The notes beneath the pieces are model-generated. The model saw only the letters and a list, made by a program, of their open reading frames with translations, did no database searches and had not been told where the DNA came from. 64,000 nt of DNA from Pilatotrama ljubarskyi. Taxonomy: Eukaryota; Basidiomycota; Agaricomycetes; Polyporales; Polyporaceae. Positions 12,406 to 24,627 of this stretch are shown piece after piece; position 1 is the first letter of the stretch; every line of letters begins with the position of its first letter. The position numbers and the translations under genes are program-made. The stretch covers positions 79,038 to 143,037 of the forward strand of contig MU277741.1 in assembly GCA_022385805.1 (NCBI GenBank), in the 5' to 3' direction.

Positions 12406-14639
12406 AGCTGCTACTGTCGGTGGTAAATTCAGCGGGGAGCAGAGAGACAAAGTATGCAACGAGAGCGACCAGATGACGGCCAGTCCTGCCGCATGAGGGC
12501 CCTTTTATCGAGAGCGCGAGACGCATCTTCCATACCTAAACTGGGGACCCAGAGCCGGACATGTTTCCAGATTTTGCAGTCGGATTGCCCGGACGGCCGT
12601 CCTATCTTGAGAATATCAACAATGTGCCCAAGAAGCACGCACGTCCATATGTCGAGTCCACTGATCCAGCACTCCGCGGAGGAGACATCGAGTAAGTGAG
12701 ATGATTTTGTCGCTCCTGGTCTCTAGCAACGTCAGCACAGATATCGGAAGAAGTTGATCATCCATCAGGCTTCTGTTACCTTTGTGCAAGTGATGAGGCT
12801 GAACAGCAAGACTCGGAGATGATCCTCTTCCATCATGCCGGAGGACTCGAAGGAGATCCGGAGGAAGTATCATGATTCAAGCTTTGTCGACACAGCTGAG
12901 CTGATATTGTCAATGGCATGAGATCTATACAGCTGTGAGTTACCAGTCTACCAGCGGGAATCAGCAAGGTTGAGTGAGCACTTACAGTACCGCCCGACAT
13001 AAGCCGCCATGTGATGGGTCCCACCGTCCTGAGCTTCTTTCCGCTGACATACGATCCGAGCGTGAGTACGAGAACCACGATAGCATCGAGAATATTCCTG
13101 CTGGCTGTTTCGCTGATGGTCACTCGAAGCTGAGGGATTGAACATGTGCTAGGCCTGTATATCGAGCCACTTGGACGTCTCCTTCTGATTTGACCTCGGA
13201 CTACAGTCCAAAAGCGGCATCTGCCACGGGGGCTCTGGCAGTATTCTGGCAGCTCGAAATTGTTCTCGTTGCATCACCCGAAGCCGGCCGCGGGCTGATT
13301 TAGGGATGCATTGAGTGATCTGCTCGCCAGGACTCTGGGCCCAGTTCGACGTGCTGTTAGATTCTGCACGTAATTTGAGCGGAGGGAGCCGATGTCGCCC
13401 AGTGCTCGCAGGTGCAGTATCATTCTTGATTTGAGGGAGCATCAGTCCTACGGTGCTGACTGTTGGCATCATGACGATGCTCGCGCAGACGCGGAGAGTA
13501 CTCGATGCAGGAATTCGAGTGACCCTCCTCGTCCCGGGGCACATCGACCACAGTAAGGCACGTTGTGAACCGGAGCTGTCGAGACTCGAGAGCTGCGCTC
13601 GCCTCAGATTCCTGCACAAGGCTGGCAGCCAAAGACTGGTTTCGATAATGGAGCCATGCAGGCCGGCGTTGCACACTCGTTTAGCGAGCCCTGCGGCGCA
13701 TCAGGCGACGATGGAGATGACCTCCGCGTTCATTCTGAGCGCAGCGGGGCTGCGGGCGAAGAGGCGGGAGGCGTTCCGCAGCCACGTAGTCGGCCTCCCG
13801 TACCTTCGCCACTGGCATGTGCGTACTGAACACGGGCGCTCAAGCGCCCATGCGCAGCCTGATCTGAACCACTGCGCCTCTTGTGGAATCCGCTGGTACG
13901 TAGATCGCAGGATGACACAAGTGCGATATCGTCACTGCAGAACCCCAACGCTCTTGCGCAGCCTTTGGTATGCTGCGCCTGAGTCAAGTGGCATGGTGTA
14001 CGAGCTCGTCAACATTCTCTCGCCAAGCAGGTCAGCATGCAGTCATAGGGCGGCAGGGCATAAAAGGCGGATACGCAAAACCAGGAGCAGCAAGCTACCC
14101 CAGCGAACCAAAGCTCTATCCAAGCCGCCGTCCAATCGCCTTCGAGATGACTAGCAAGGCCGGCCAGAACAATGATAACAAGAAACAAGACATCAAGGAC
14201 GACTGTACGGACGGTATACTTACCTCCCATTGCACTGCAGCGTACTGATGGCCTTCTCTACAGCCGCATCGTTCACGACGACGAGTAGCACCCTCTATGA
14301 CGGCAAGGACAGCTCGTCTGCCGCCAAGTCCGCGGAAGGGACGAAGCTTGACGAGTCCGCCACTTCTTTCGCCAAGAAGGCGGCGGAAGAAGGATGGAGC
14401 GCGCCGACCGCGACCCGCCCCTCCCTCGGCTGAAGACACAATGGATGTACGCGCAATTCCGCTCTCCTCACTATATGCCGATGCTAACCCATCCAGAAGG
14501 GCAAACTGGAGCGCAATTTCGCCAGTACGTTTCGCCAGCACCTGGACACTCATACTTGGGACATTCTGGAAGATGTGAGGAGCTTAGCACAGGGGTTGCA
14601 TACCAGCGATCGTCACAGAAAATCGAATAAATACCGTGA
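12406..14639. other. Gene-poor 2.2 kb stretch with possible membrane-protein remnants
   Basis: No complete gene could be assembled. Two pieces look more coding-like than the rest. On the minus strand near 13123-12985 a segment reads ILDAIVVLVLTLGSYVSGKK and is followed by a good GTAAGT donor; it resembles a transmembrane stretch of fungal multi-pass proteins (DUF6533-like, a guess), but no neighbouring exon completes it. On the minus strand around 14210-14009 another hydrophobic stretch (VLDVLFLVIIVLAGLASHLE) stands alone. On the plus strand 14250-14433 codes for a small Ser/Ala/Lys-rich peptide of uncertain status. Decayed genes are the simplest reading. Confidence 0.35.
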
Positions 14640-15693
14640 TTACATGAAGTCGTCCATCATTTCTTGCACCGATTGCTTCGGCGGTTCTGCTTCCTCGTAT
14701 TCTCCAGAGAACAGGTTATCGTACGACCTCGCTGCCTTCTCCGCTTCCCGAGCTCGAGCGAGTTCGGCGTCCGCCTTTTTCTACGCGACGAGGGTGGCAA
14801 CAAGCCCTTGCGTCAGCAAAGCCGTTAGTCTGACCGGTGTACGGCGTACCTTAGCGGCAGCGGCTGCTCGCTTGGCCGCGTTCTCCTTCTTGACGCGCTC
14901 GATGCGTTCCTGTTCGTGATCAACCTCACGTTCGACCTTCGTTTTGTTCAGTCGATTGACGATGACGTTTTCTCGTTTGGGCACATGCACTGCAGGCTAT
15001 GTGAGCGAGCTCTATGCCTATGTGCGCAAAATTACGTACCCCGCTTCACCTAAAGATGATGTCCGTCAGTATTCACGGTCGCATGCCATGGCAGAGTTTG
15101 TTATACTCACGCGTTTGTCGTTGTGGAAGGAGACTTGCCCAACAGCCATGTCACCGGTTTTCTGTACCGGACCTCAAAGACAGCACGGGAAAACACAGTG
15201 GTAGATCGTAACCGAACCTTTAAATTATCTGCAGGCGTGTAGATGATGGTCAAGTTATCCTTCTTGTTGCCTGTAGGTCTAGCAGCGTCAGTCAGTCCGA
15301 AAGGATGGGACTCCACATCGTCAAGCACACCTTCGATAGAGTTTGCTTTCACAAGCTGAGCACAGTCTACTAGTAATGCCTCGGGAATGGCATCCCATGT
15401 CATTCCTTCAGGCATCCGGAGATACACGTGCGCAGAGGAAAGCTTGTCGACGTGGAACCAGACATCTTGTGGCCATGCATATTTGATGAGATCCTCGTCT
15501 ACAGGTTAGATATGAGCATCGCAGGTAGGTCATATAATCACCTCAATTCTCTCACTTACTCTCAAATTTGTCTTTCCCCATGTAGATGGTCGCAGGAGGG
15601 TCAACCGCTTCATCGCACGCAATGTCAGCAACAGCATAGGGCAAGTAGGACCTCCCTCCAGCGCCTACCCGTGGAGGTAAAGAATAGGACCAT
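14640..15693 (-). CDS. CCDC25: CCDC25 homologue (NFACT-R domain)
   Basis: Eight exons (15693-15669, 15607-15560, 15498-15331, 15270-15218, 15161-15111, 15049-15040, 14989-14850, 14780-14640) give 211 residues; human CCDC25 has 208. The whole length matches the family: [86 protein letters not shown], a charged coiled-coil tail ([18 protein letters not shown]) and the acidic end MMDDFM. The family is related to the RNA-binding NFACT-R domain of ribosome quality-control proteins; human CCDC25 has also been described as a DNA sensor, which need not apply to fungi. Exon 6 is only 10 nt (GTG AAG CGG G) and is required for frame and for the conserved VKRV segment. The gene has seven introns in about 1 kb. 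Confidence 0.93.
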
Positions 15694-16149
15694 CTCGTCT
15701 CCAAAGGCCACGAATAGATGGATAGATGGACTATGACAGATTCTGCGGTGCTGCCTGGAGGTCGGTTGCAAGTTGTTTCGCAGCTGCAGAGATCGGTTCA
15801 CGGGCGCTTGTCTAAAGAGAGATCGTTCCGGAAGCTCGGGCCGAGAAGCTCTTGCTATACTTGGGTGGGCGCCTCTGGCGAAAGTCAACATTGCTCTCCT
15901 GCTTGTCTTGTCATCTGGGAATCATACGGCACTTGTTGAGGTCGCGCACGGCGGCGTATATCATCTCCCTGACTTTGCAAACCAAGCAGGGGCTCGACTA
16001 GAGGGAGGCCTGCACAGAGTCCAGTGAATCTTGTCGGATACACGTGAGTTATTGTCTTCAGAAACAATAAACCTCAGACGTCTCGGCCCAAAGGCCTTGC
16101 AGATTCTGATATTTATGCCTCGCGAAAACTCCCTCCATCCGAGAAAGAC

Positions 16150-18355
16150 ATGTACAGCTTGCTATCGCTTGTGCTGAGCTTTTTGGCTGCGGCCGTAACG
16201 ACCATCTATCTATATCTCTTCTACCTCGTTGTTCTATGGCCACGACGGAATCCTCTCCGCAGATTGCCCGGCCCGCCGATACGCACTCTGTTTGGAAACC
16301 ATCTAGGAGCGGTGCTTGAGTGAGTGTTTTGACGGTGATCATCTCTTCCAGAATGCCCCTCCCTGTGGCAAATGCCGTGGAAAGGGGAAAGGTAGGGGCG
16401 TCGGGGGATCGGTTCTATCGTGAGGTCTGACAGGAAAGCAGTCCGTCTAGATCACCAAGGGTGCATGAGAAGTTTATCAAAGACTATGGCCGCAACGTGC
16501 GCATACGCGGGCTCTTTCCAGTACGTACAGTATCACCACGTCCCACATATTTCGTGTCCGGCCATGCTCAGCTCTTCACTGTCAGTGGGAGGAACGGCTA
16601 TTCACATTGGATCCCGTCTCCCTCGCACATATACTCAAACATTCCACCATCTACGAAAAACCATGGCAATCCCGCGCTCTCATCTCCAGTATGATCGGCG
16701 TAGGGATGCTCGCGGCAGAGGGCCAGATGCACAAACGTCAGCGCAGGGTCGCCACGCCCGCGTTCTCGATACAGAACATGCGCGCCCTTGTCCCAGTGAC
16801 GTTCAAAAAGGGCATGGAGCTCAAGGACAGATGGATGTCGCTCATCTCTGTGTCACAAGATCCCTCAGAAGGGGAGAAATCGTGTGGAGGAATGAAGCTC
16901 GATGTCTGCCATTGGGTTAGCCGTGCGACGTTCGATGTGATTGGATTAGCAGGTAAGCATTCGATCGCAATCATGGCGCATGCACGGCGGACCGACCTGT
17001 ACGCGCAGGATTCGATTACCACTTCAATGCCATCCGTGACGAATCAAACGAGCTGTTTATGGCATACAAAGACATGTTCGAGACTGCTATCTCCCAGCAG
17101 AAGGGCAGTCTCTGGGATCTCGCTGCTCTATATTTCCCAGTAATCGACAAGCTATGGGTACGCGAATTTCTGTTTGTCCCTATCAAGCACTTACGATCTC
17201 GCCACAGCCAGGAGAGCGTTACAGGGTCGTGCAGAGGTCGCACGAGGTCATCAACCGCGTTGCTGGCCGTCTGGTACAGGAAAAGAAACGCAAAATCGAA
17301 GAAGCCGAGAAGAGCGGCAGCGTATACGGCGGCAAGGATCTCCTCAGTGCTCTTCGTAAGAGGTCCCCTCATCCATGTTGAATACAATTTGACTCTTGTG
17401 TCCAGTTAAGTCCAACATTGCTGTCGACCTCCCGCCTGATCAACGAATCTCTGACGAAGACATCCTGCATAACATCAATACATTCCTCTTCGCAGGCTCA
17501 GACACGAGCTCGCTGACCGTAACATGGCTGCTCTACCTCCTCGCGAAATACCCCGAAGTCCAAGAGCGCCTACGCGGAGAACTCCGATCGATCCAGCCTG
17601 CGGTCCCCCTCGAGTCACTCACGCAGGATGAGATCGCCTCCCTTTATACGGCGGTCGCGGAACTGCCGTACCTGGAGAACGTCGTGAAAGAGACCCTGCG
17701 GTTAATCCCGCCTGTGCATTCGTCAATCCGGGTGGCGACGCAGGACGATGTGATACCGACTGCGACTCCGGTTGAGCTTCGTACTGCGGATGGCAAGGTG
17801 GAGAAGGTGCACAGCTTCTTGATGCCCAAAGGAGCTTGTGTCCATGTCCCGATCGAGGCGTTCAACCTTGATCGCGAGGTCTGGGGCCCGGATGGCTGGG
17901 CTTTCAAGTATGTCTAGTATTCATCTCTGCGTCTGCTTTGCTCATAGAGGGTTGTAGTCCTGATCGTTGGGATAACTTGCCTGAGGCGGTCAAGGCGCAG
18001 CCCGGGCTGTACAGCAACATCCTCACCTTCTCTGCGGGCCCTCGGGTGCGTGCCTCTCCGTATGCCTTGATGGGCTTCCTCATGAACGTCGCATGCAGTC
18101 CTGCATTGGCGTGAAGTTCTCAATCATCGAGATCAAGATGTTCGCCTTCATCTTGCTCACCCACTTCAAGTTCGCTCCTGCGGATTTGGTGGGCAAGGCA
18201 AACGTGTATGTCCCCTTTCCGTGCGCTTCCTCGACCATGTCTGAACTGCGACCTGTTACAGTGTGCTTACGCGACCGTATGTGGTGGACAAGCACAAGGA
18301 GGGTAGCCAGTGCCCCCTGTTCGTCATCCCTTTGAGCACCCAGACGAGTGCATGA
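16150..18355 (+). CDS. Cytochrome P450 monooxygenase
   Basis: Nine exons (16150-16319, 16451-16520, 16586-16952, 17009-17157, 17208-17355, 17406-17907, 17958-18045, 18099-18205, 18262-18355) give 564 residues. An N-terminal membrane anchor (residues 5-30) is followed by the proline hinge RRLPGPP. The I-helix motif AGSDTSS is at 331-337, the K-helix ExxR as KETLR at 396-400, the meander FNPDRW after it, and the heme-binding FSAGPRSCIG at 493-502 with Cys500 as iron ligand. The second splice restores WEERLFTLDPVSLAHIL, a stretch typical of the CYP4-like fungal clans. It is an ER-bound monooxygenase of unknown substrate. It converges on the dioxygenase gene with 218 bp between stop codons. No redox partner gene is nearby. 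Confidence 0.92.
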
Positions 18356-18573
18356 CGGCTTGCGCCCAGTGAACGGCACGACGTATTTGCTCGATCTCCT
18401 GTTGTCCGTCTCTATTCTATTTACACACGTCCTAGCTGGTATATGGATCATACATCCTCTCTTCTCCCTGCCCGGAAAATGATACACGGTCGACACGCGA
18501 TACGTCTTCGCCAGCCGTTCGCGTCGGAACGGTGCTGGTCGGTCTGCCCCAGGCTCTGCTTGTTTGGCAATCC

Positions 18574-20199
18574 TCAGTGGCCGTAGGTCGCCTTGAGACG
18601 CTCCTTGACGTAGTCTCCCGCTGTGACGACCTCGTACTTCGGCGGTCGTTCGGGAGACACGCAGCTCGGAATCGGCTGTGACGCAAGCGCGGCGGCCAGT
18701 CAGTGTACACGCATCTTCCAGCGGATCCTGCTACGGCTATACCTCGAGCTTGACGTCGTAGTCTGTGCCAAAGAAGAGGGGGATGGAGTAACGGCGCACC
18801 CCACTACGATTGATCACCCGATGGACTGTGGACTTGAAGACGTCGTCTGGAGCGCATGCATGAGTATTACTTTCGCACGCAGGCTCGACGGGAAACAACG
18901 CACTCGTCCAGCGCGCAAACTGGTCGCCAAGGCTATACGAGTCCAGTTCAGTCGAGCCACAGCCAGCACGATGCTCATGCGCAGACGCTCACTTCACGAC
19001 GAGAGTGCCGGGAATTGGCGGCGCGTCGATCCACTGATTCTGCTTGTTTAGGACCTGCAGGGCCTGTATTCCAGGCTCTTGCCAGAGAATGGTGAAGCAC
19101 TGCGGATCCCTTGATCATCCGAATGAAGACATGGTGTCATCGGGACCCACCTCAAAGCTACGAAGATGAAAGACACATTCAGTCCAATCTAGCTGTAATG
19201 TATGAGCGACTGCGCTCACTCTGTGTGCGCTCCAATTCCGATGACTCGGTCGTCCACGGGTCCTGTCTGCGGAGGGTAGTGCAGCACACGCATCAACGCA
19301 GCGGCGTTCTTCGTCTGTAGACATAGTGCTTCTTCAGCTAGCGTCATACGTTCGATTCCGATAGCTACCGACCTTGTCGTCGAAGAAATTCTCTGGAAGG
19401 TTCAGTGCCAGCGCGAAAAGGGGGAACAGCTTCCGACCTAGGTTGACTGCGGCGTGACTGCGGAAGAGGCGTTCTCGTCATCTCATTGAGGGTTGAAATG
19501 CGCAGCTGCAACTGGAGCTCACTAGTAAGTGAGGACAGGCTCCCTGAAGCCAGGAAGATCCGCAGGCCAGACGTTTGCTCCTGCCATGGCCCCGTCATTC
19601 GCTCTCTTCTCATCGTTATCGCGAGCGTTAATTTCTTCCCAGCCGAACTCGAAGCCTTCATGAAGGTCGCCTCTGTCCAGGGGATTGTTAGCACTGCTAA
19701 GTATGGGGTTGTACCCCTTGAAGTTCGATGTCTTGCGCATGTCTAGCTGCGAACCAGTAACACCGTTGTAAGGTAGGTATACTCGAGGGTTCAGCCCTAG
19801 TAGAGCTTCCTACCTCCATCTTCTTGTCCAGCGGTAGAGAGAAAAACTCTTTGGTGGCCGATAGGGCACTCTGTATGGTCTCCTCCGGGATACCGTGGTT
19901 CTTCACTGCGAGAGACTGTTATCAGTCCCAGTCCCGACTCGTCCAATACTGACTGTAAGAAGTATTATGATGTACCGTAAAGGAATCCGACGTTGATGGA
20001 GGCGTCCCTCACTGCGTCTGCCAGAGCTTTCCTGGTCTTCGGGTCTGGGCTATCGACGTCCTTGAGATCTCTATGTGCGTCCACAGCATGAGGTTATTGC
20101 TGCGCCACAGCGCTGAGGAGCAAGTATTGATTACATTATGGGAATGTGCTTGAACGCCTCCGCAGACTCTGCCTGGTGTGCAGCTTGCAGGAGCGACAT
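18574..20199 (-). CDS. 2-oxoglutarate/Fe(II)-dependent dioxygenase (isopenicillin-N-synthase-like)
   Basis: Eleven exons (20199-20135, 20070-19976, 19905-19814, 19746-19523, 19457-19373, 19314-19220, 19157-19151, 19099-18993, 18932-18904, 18846-18743, 18675-18574) give 334 residues. The N-terminal domain shows IPIIDLKDVDSPDP, NVGFLYVKNHGIP, EFFSLPLDKKMEL and NFKGYNPIL. In the catalytic jelly roll, the iron triad is His217 and Asp219 (HTD) with His275 (STVHRV); RYS at 285-287 should bind 2-oxoglutarate. Asp219 is split by an intron, and its last base comes from a 7 nt exon (19157-19151) that also supplies Phe-Glu of HTDFECFTILWQ. All splice phases agree and every junction is GT-AG. The family includes desaturases, hydroxylases and ring-forming enzymes, so the substrate cannot be inferred. 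Confidence 0.92.
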
Positions 20200-21187
20200 G
20201 CTGATAGCGTCAGTGGATGTTTGTGGTCGTCAAGACTTGGTCAAGACTCCAGCTAGATTCTCGTACGTGCGCGGTGCTAGTCGAAGGTTGCCGCGGGCCC
20301 CGCAGCGCAGCCGCACCACAATTCCACTCCGCGCCGTGCGGAGCGCCCAATCCCGGCCCGGTACAGCGCTTGGCACTGGCAATTGAAGCTGGCAAGATGG
20401 CATTGAAACCTGTTGCAACGTCGCAGCCACCAACGTACCGGGCGAGTCCACCACGATCTCTCTCCAGAGGATGCGCAGTGGCATACTGCCATTATGCAGA
20501 ATTTGTGTAGAAAATTGGTAAGGCACCAAGCTTGTGGGTTCGGTCGATCGATCACCGCCGCCAGAGCTCGTAAGTCCACGGTGCGCTGATTGGCCTATAC
20601 CGTTTGTCTGCTGAAGATGCAGAATCAGAATATTAAATGCGAATGTGCAACACGCGGCAGAGTTTGGGATCGACACCGTCTCTAGGAGTTTGCGTTATGC
20701 TACTGTATGCGTGTCTCAGGGCGCATCACTCGGCACATGGTGCGGAGACGCAAGGCCTGCTTTGGCCCCCCTGCAAAGCCTGGCCCCCCTACGCAAACGG
20801 CGATCTGTCAGCATGGGGTGTGCGATGGGCTGAGCCTGGATCAGCACCTAAGCGAACCCTACCGACTGCGCGCAGGTACACCTAGGAGGATTAGGGTTGT
20901 CTTCGCTGGAGTCACCTTTCGCCGGAGTCAGGACAGGCTGCGGTTCCGAGTTAGCCAATCGTGCGTTCGCGGCCCCGCGCGGTGAGTATGGACCGAATTC
21001 AAACCACATAGACTGCAATACATCCTGATGTTTATTCGAGCACCCATGCGCACTTTGATCTAGCAGGTATAAAGGTTTCGCCCTCCATGTCTACAGTAGA
21101 GCAATACCCAAATCCACCTCACATCGTCCTCCTCTCCTGCAAGCCCGCGTCCCCTTCGGAACCATATCTACGAGCAGCATACTCCGC
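20200..21187. other. Intergenic, divergent promoter region
   Basis: 988 bp between the dioxygenase (leftward) and the small gene at 21188 (rightward). No gene, repeat or RNA was recognised. Both flanking genes should be driven from here; no specific binding site can be named. Confidence 0.5.
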
Positions 21188-21585
21188 ATGTCGCATACAG
21201 GACCATCCGACTCTTCCCTCTCCCTGCCCACAACTGAACAAGGGACTGTGACGCCCTCGTCATCCACCACGGCTCTTGTGCCCAAGGTGGGATAGTGCAT
21301 CGGGAGCGGTCCTGCCACCGCCTCACTCACTGTGAATTCATCCGGTAGCCGGGACCCACTCCTGTCGCTTCCGCCGGCACATCCCAGTCGCCCGCACCCG
21401 CTGGTGCGAAGGACTACGAGCAAGCCTTCGCGGCGCTCTCATCGTCCTATGGATTTAGCGGTTCTGTCCCTACTAAGAACCCCAAGCAAAAGACGAAGGA
21501 AGAAAAGAGGAAGAAGGAGGGGAAGCAACCGGCCGCTAGTACACCAGCACCACGACAAGGCAGCTCCGATGCTGGCCCCTCCTGA
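21188..21585 (+). CDS. Small low-complexity protein with KDYEQAF motif
   Basis: Two exons, 21188-21286 and 21349-21585, with a 62 nt intron (donor GTGGGA, acceptor GGTAG) give 111 residues. The N-terminus is rich in Ser, Thr and Pro. The middle reads AKDYEQAFAALSSSYGFSG, followed by a lysine/glutamate run (KQKTKEEKRKKEGK) and a Ser/Pro/Ala tail. I recall small basidiomycete proteins with a very similar DYE-AF-SLSSSYGF core, always without assigned function; that is memory, not a search result. Third-position GC bias is clear in exon 2. The model is easily overlooked because each exon is short. Function unknown. Confidence 0.55.
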
Positions 21586-22398
21586 GCGCCGAGCTCTCCT
21601 GAGACCCTGGGCAGTCGCCCCGACTCCCCCGATCGCTCGGTGAGTGGCTCGTCTTATGAGCGACAATCTCCTCACAGAACATGTCAGGTTCACCAGGAAG
21701 CTGTTCTTCGGTGTGTCAAGTTTGGCTGGCAATAGAGTGTATCTTGCTGCTCCCGTTGTATATGCGGGTGTCGGCTCCTACGAATTCGATGCTCACCATG
21801 CGCAGTGGTAAATACATGGCGCACCTCATGATCATACGTCGAGTCACAGCCTGCTCAATAGCCTCGAGATGCTACCCTCGGCGGCGCGCTAAAGGTTCTC
21901 CACTGCTGAGCTTTGTCGCGGAAGCAACGCGAGCATGGGTAGTAGGCAGCCGCCGATGTGATGCAAGACACTGGTGGTTACACCCATGGAACGTCGAAAC
22001 GCATTCTGCATGATTATACACATCTGCCTAAGGGAGACAAGCAACTCATCGATATCGGTCGCCATGCATGTTGTCTGCGGGGAAGTCCCAAAATGTGACG
22101 CGGTTCACTGGCATCTACTACCAAACCCTGGCTTCTCGCACCGGAAGAAGTCAGCCTTGGTGACTCAACTCCGGTAAAGGGCACCCGTGTGGGCTTAAGT
22201 CGAGTCAACGCCAGGTACGACCATGTATCCTACTCACGCTAGCTTCCACCAAGAAGTTCTCGAAGATACGAATGACTGTACGATACACGACGCCTGAGAC
22301 TGCTCTATAAACATAGATCGCTACACTTCAGATATTGGTTTGCCTCTCTCCTTCGTAATCAATCGTCTGGTATCTCACACCACTGCACGTTGTCCGCT
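21586..22398. other. Intergenic, no gene seen
   Basis: 813 bp between the small KDYEQAF gene and the 3' end of the PRMT3 gene, which converge here. Only short, unbiased open frames are present. Presumed to hold both terminators. Confidence 0.5.
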
Positions 22399-24627
22399 CT
22401 ACCGCACCTTGTAGAGCTGCACAATCAGGTCGCCTGGCGAGGTTTCCTCCGGCTCCCTGACTCGGTAGTGAATCTCGACGTCCAGCTCCCGGGAGTTGTC
22501 ATCGCTCTTGCGGCACTTGAACAAGCCCTCGACCACCGTCCCTGATGAATCGACCGCTGACGTCAGGGGACGTCCTCGGAAGTAGAGAAAAGTATCCAGT
22601 GGCACTCACCTTCCCCAGCATTGATCGGCTCGCGCAGGAAAAAGATGGTCTGCTTCCAATGCGTCGGAACAGACGCGGGCCCGGTGCTGAAGCTGGTGAC
22701 CTTCGGGCGACCCTTACCCTTGAGAGGCTCACCGGTGCTCATGCGCCGCGGCTGATGTGGCCGCCCGCCAACCGGCCACACTTCAGCGAGGATCGGGTCG
22801 CCCTCACGCGCGATGTAGACCTCGGTGTCCTCTGGGACGGGCTCGCCGGTGTTGGTGAAGAAGACGTCGAAGTAGAGGACGAAGGCGTGGATCTTCGTCC
22901 GTCGCTCGGCGGTGGAGACGAGCGTGAAAGGTGACGAGAAGTCGAGCTGCTTCGGTGTGATCGTACCAAGGTACAGGTCCTGCGTGGGAGCGCTCAGCAT
23001 GCGGACAGACAGACCGGGTTGGATGCCTCCTCATACCTTGACAACTACGGGTTCACTGAGAACAGTCTCACCGCCGACGACGTCGACGACAGCCTCATTG
23101 TACACGTCCTTGGCCATCGCCGACAGATCAAACCCTATACGAGCGCGGTGAGTCCTTCATTCTACGTACGGGCCAGTGAGAATCAAGTTACCATAGATGT
23201 CGCTCCAGAATCCGATGCGCTCCTTGAAAAGCTCTCCGGCCTCGCACAAGGCGAACATCATCTTGGACTGACTAGGCGCCATGACGCCGCCGTCTGGACG
23301 CAGGAAGCGATCTCGCGCGCGCAGTACAGAGTCCAGCATCGACTCGTACAGGAGAGCGTAACCCATCCATTCTGATATGATGACATCGACATGCTCGAAA
23401 CCGTCGGGCAACTTGATGTCTTCGACCTTTCCTCGGATCACGCTGACCTCGTCAATGAAGAAGTGCGCAAGAGATCGCAATCCGCACTCACGTGATGATG
23501 TTATCGAGCTCGTTGTCCTTCACAATCTGCGCTGCCTTGTCTGCAATGTCACTCGCATCAATGGCAAAGACGCGTTTGGCGCCCGACTTTGCCGCGAACA
23601 GCGATAGGATACCGGTTCCGCACCCCACGTCCATTACCACTGCGTCCCGGAAAACCTCCGGGTTGGACATGATGTACTTTGCGTAGGTCGCCGTCCTGAC
23701 CTTGTCCTGGATCATAACGGCGTGGATATCTGTGCATGATCATGAGCAGAAACCTTACGAGCGAAAGGGGATGCATTGCTAACCGTTCTCCGCGTAACTC
23801 TGGAAGTAGTGTGAGTCGTCGTCACGCAATGGCACGGCTGCATGGGTGGTGGAGGCATCGTCCAGCTTTTTCACTTCTTCCGCGAGACCTGCCAGGTTCA
23901 GACGCTCGCTCACGAATTGGCGGTAGTAAAGGAGGTCCTGCTTGGCCTGCTGCAGTTTCCTTTGCAGGGCTGCGATACGACGCGTCGCGGCGGTCAAGTC
24001 TTTTGGTGCTTCCGCCTTGTCCAGCTCCTCCTCGTCCTCTGAATCCGAAGAATCGTCCGGCACGATCTCTGGAAAAAGACACCGATGAGAATTCGGTCAT
24101 TTGGCCGAAATCTAGCCCACGAACGGAGTAATGGGTCATCTTCGAGAGCGGGTTTGAGGTACTCATCAGACTTCAGAAAGTCTTCAGATCCAGTTATAGA
24201 TGCCGCTTGCGAGGATGGCGGGTGCTAACCATATGACGTCAGTTCCATAGGCCTGCACACCATGTAAGGCTGCGCACACCTCTTTTCTGATCCAGTTGAC
24301 CAGACGGATGCGCTGGTACGGGTCAAGCGCTAAGAGGAAAAGGTGAGGTGTTGCGGAGACTCTACGATGAACGGACTTACCCAGACGTGAACTTACATCC
24401 TTCAGACTGAAACCGTGGGCAGTCTCATCATAGGCCAATGCCTCCTGTGCCGAGTCAAACGTCTTGTCCTCGAAGAGAGACTTGCACGGGCGCTTTGATA
24501 TGGAGTCTGACACCCAGTCGTCCCAGGTCTGGTCATCGTCCTCATCTTCTGAGCTCGATTCATCCCGGACATCATGCTCGTCTGCTGGAGGCCGCTCGAT
24601 GTGAGTGGCAGGCAGTCTAAGCGACAT
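22399..24627 (-). CDS. PRMT3: Protein arginine N-methyltransferase 3 (PRMT3-like)
   Basis: Nine exons (24627-24381, 24329-24280, 24224-24125, 24068-23784, 23729-23492, 23442-23192, 23134-23037, 22979-22610, 22541-22399) give 593 residues. It transfers methyl groups from S-adenosylmethionine to arginines; PRMT3 enzymes act on ribosomal protein S2. Acidic N-terminus (SSSEDEDDDQTWDDW), then the PRMT3-specific region before the catalytic core (RIRLVNWIRK, SDEYLKPALEDDPLL) and a coiled coil (RRIAALQRKLQQAKQDLLYY). The SAM motif VDVGCGTG is at 260-267, the double-E loop has Glu331 and Glu340 (SEWMGYALLYE), and THWKQTIFFL lies in the C-terminal barrel. The zinc finger that PRMT3 normally carries is degenerate: only one cysteine (PCKSLF) remains where a CxxC is expected. 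Exon 3 uses a weak GTTCGT donor. Confidence 0.93.

Noticed and set aside
4673..20199. Secondary-metabolite gene cluster (two FMN oxidases, P450, 2OG dioxygenase)
   Set aside because: No polyketide synthase, NRPS, terpene cyclase, transporter or pathway regulator is present, and unrelated housekeeping genes such as CCDC25 lie between them.
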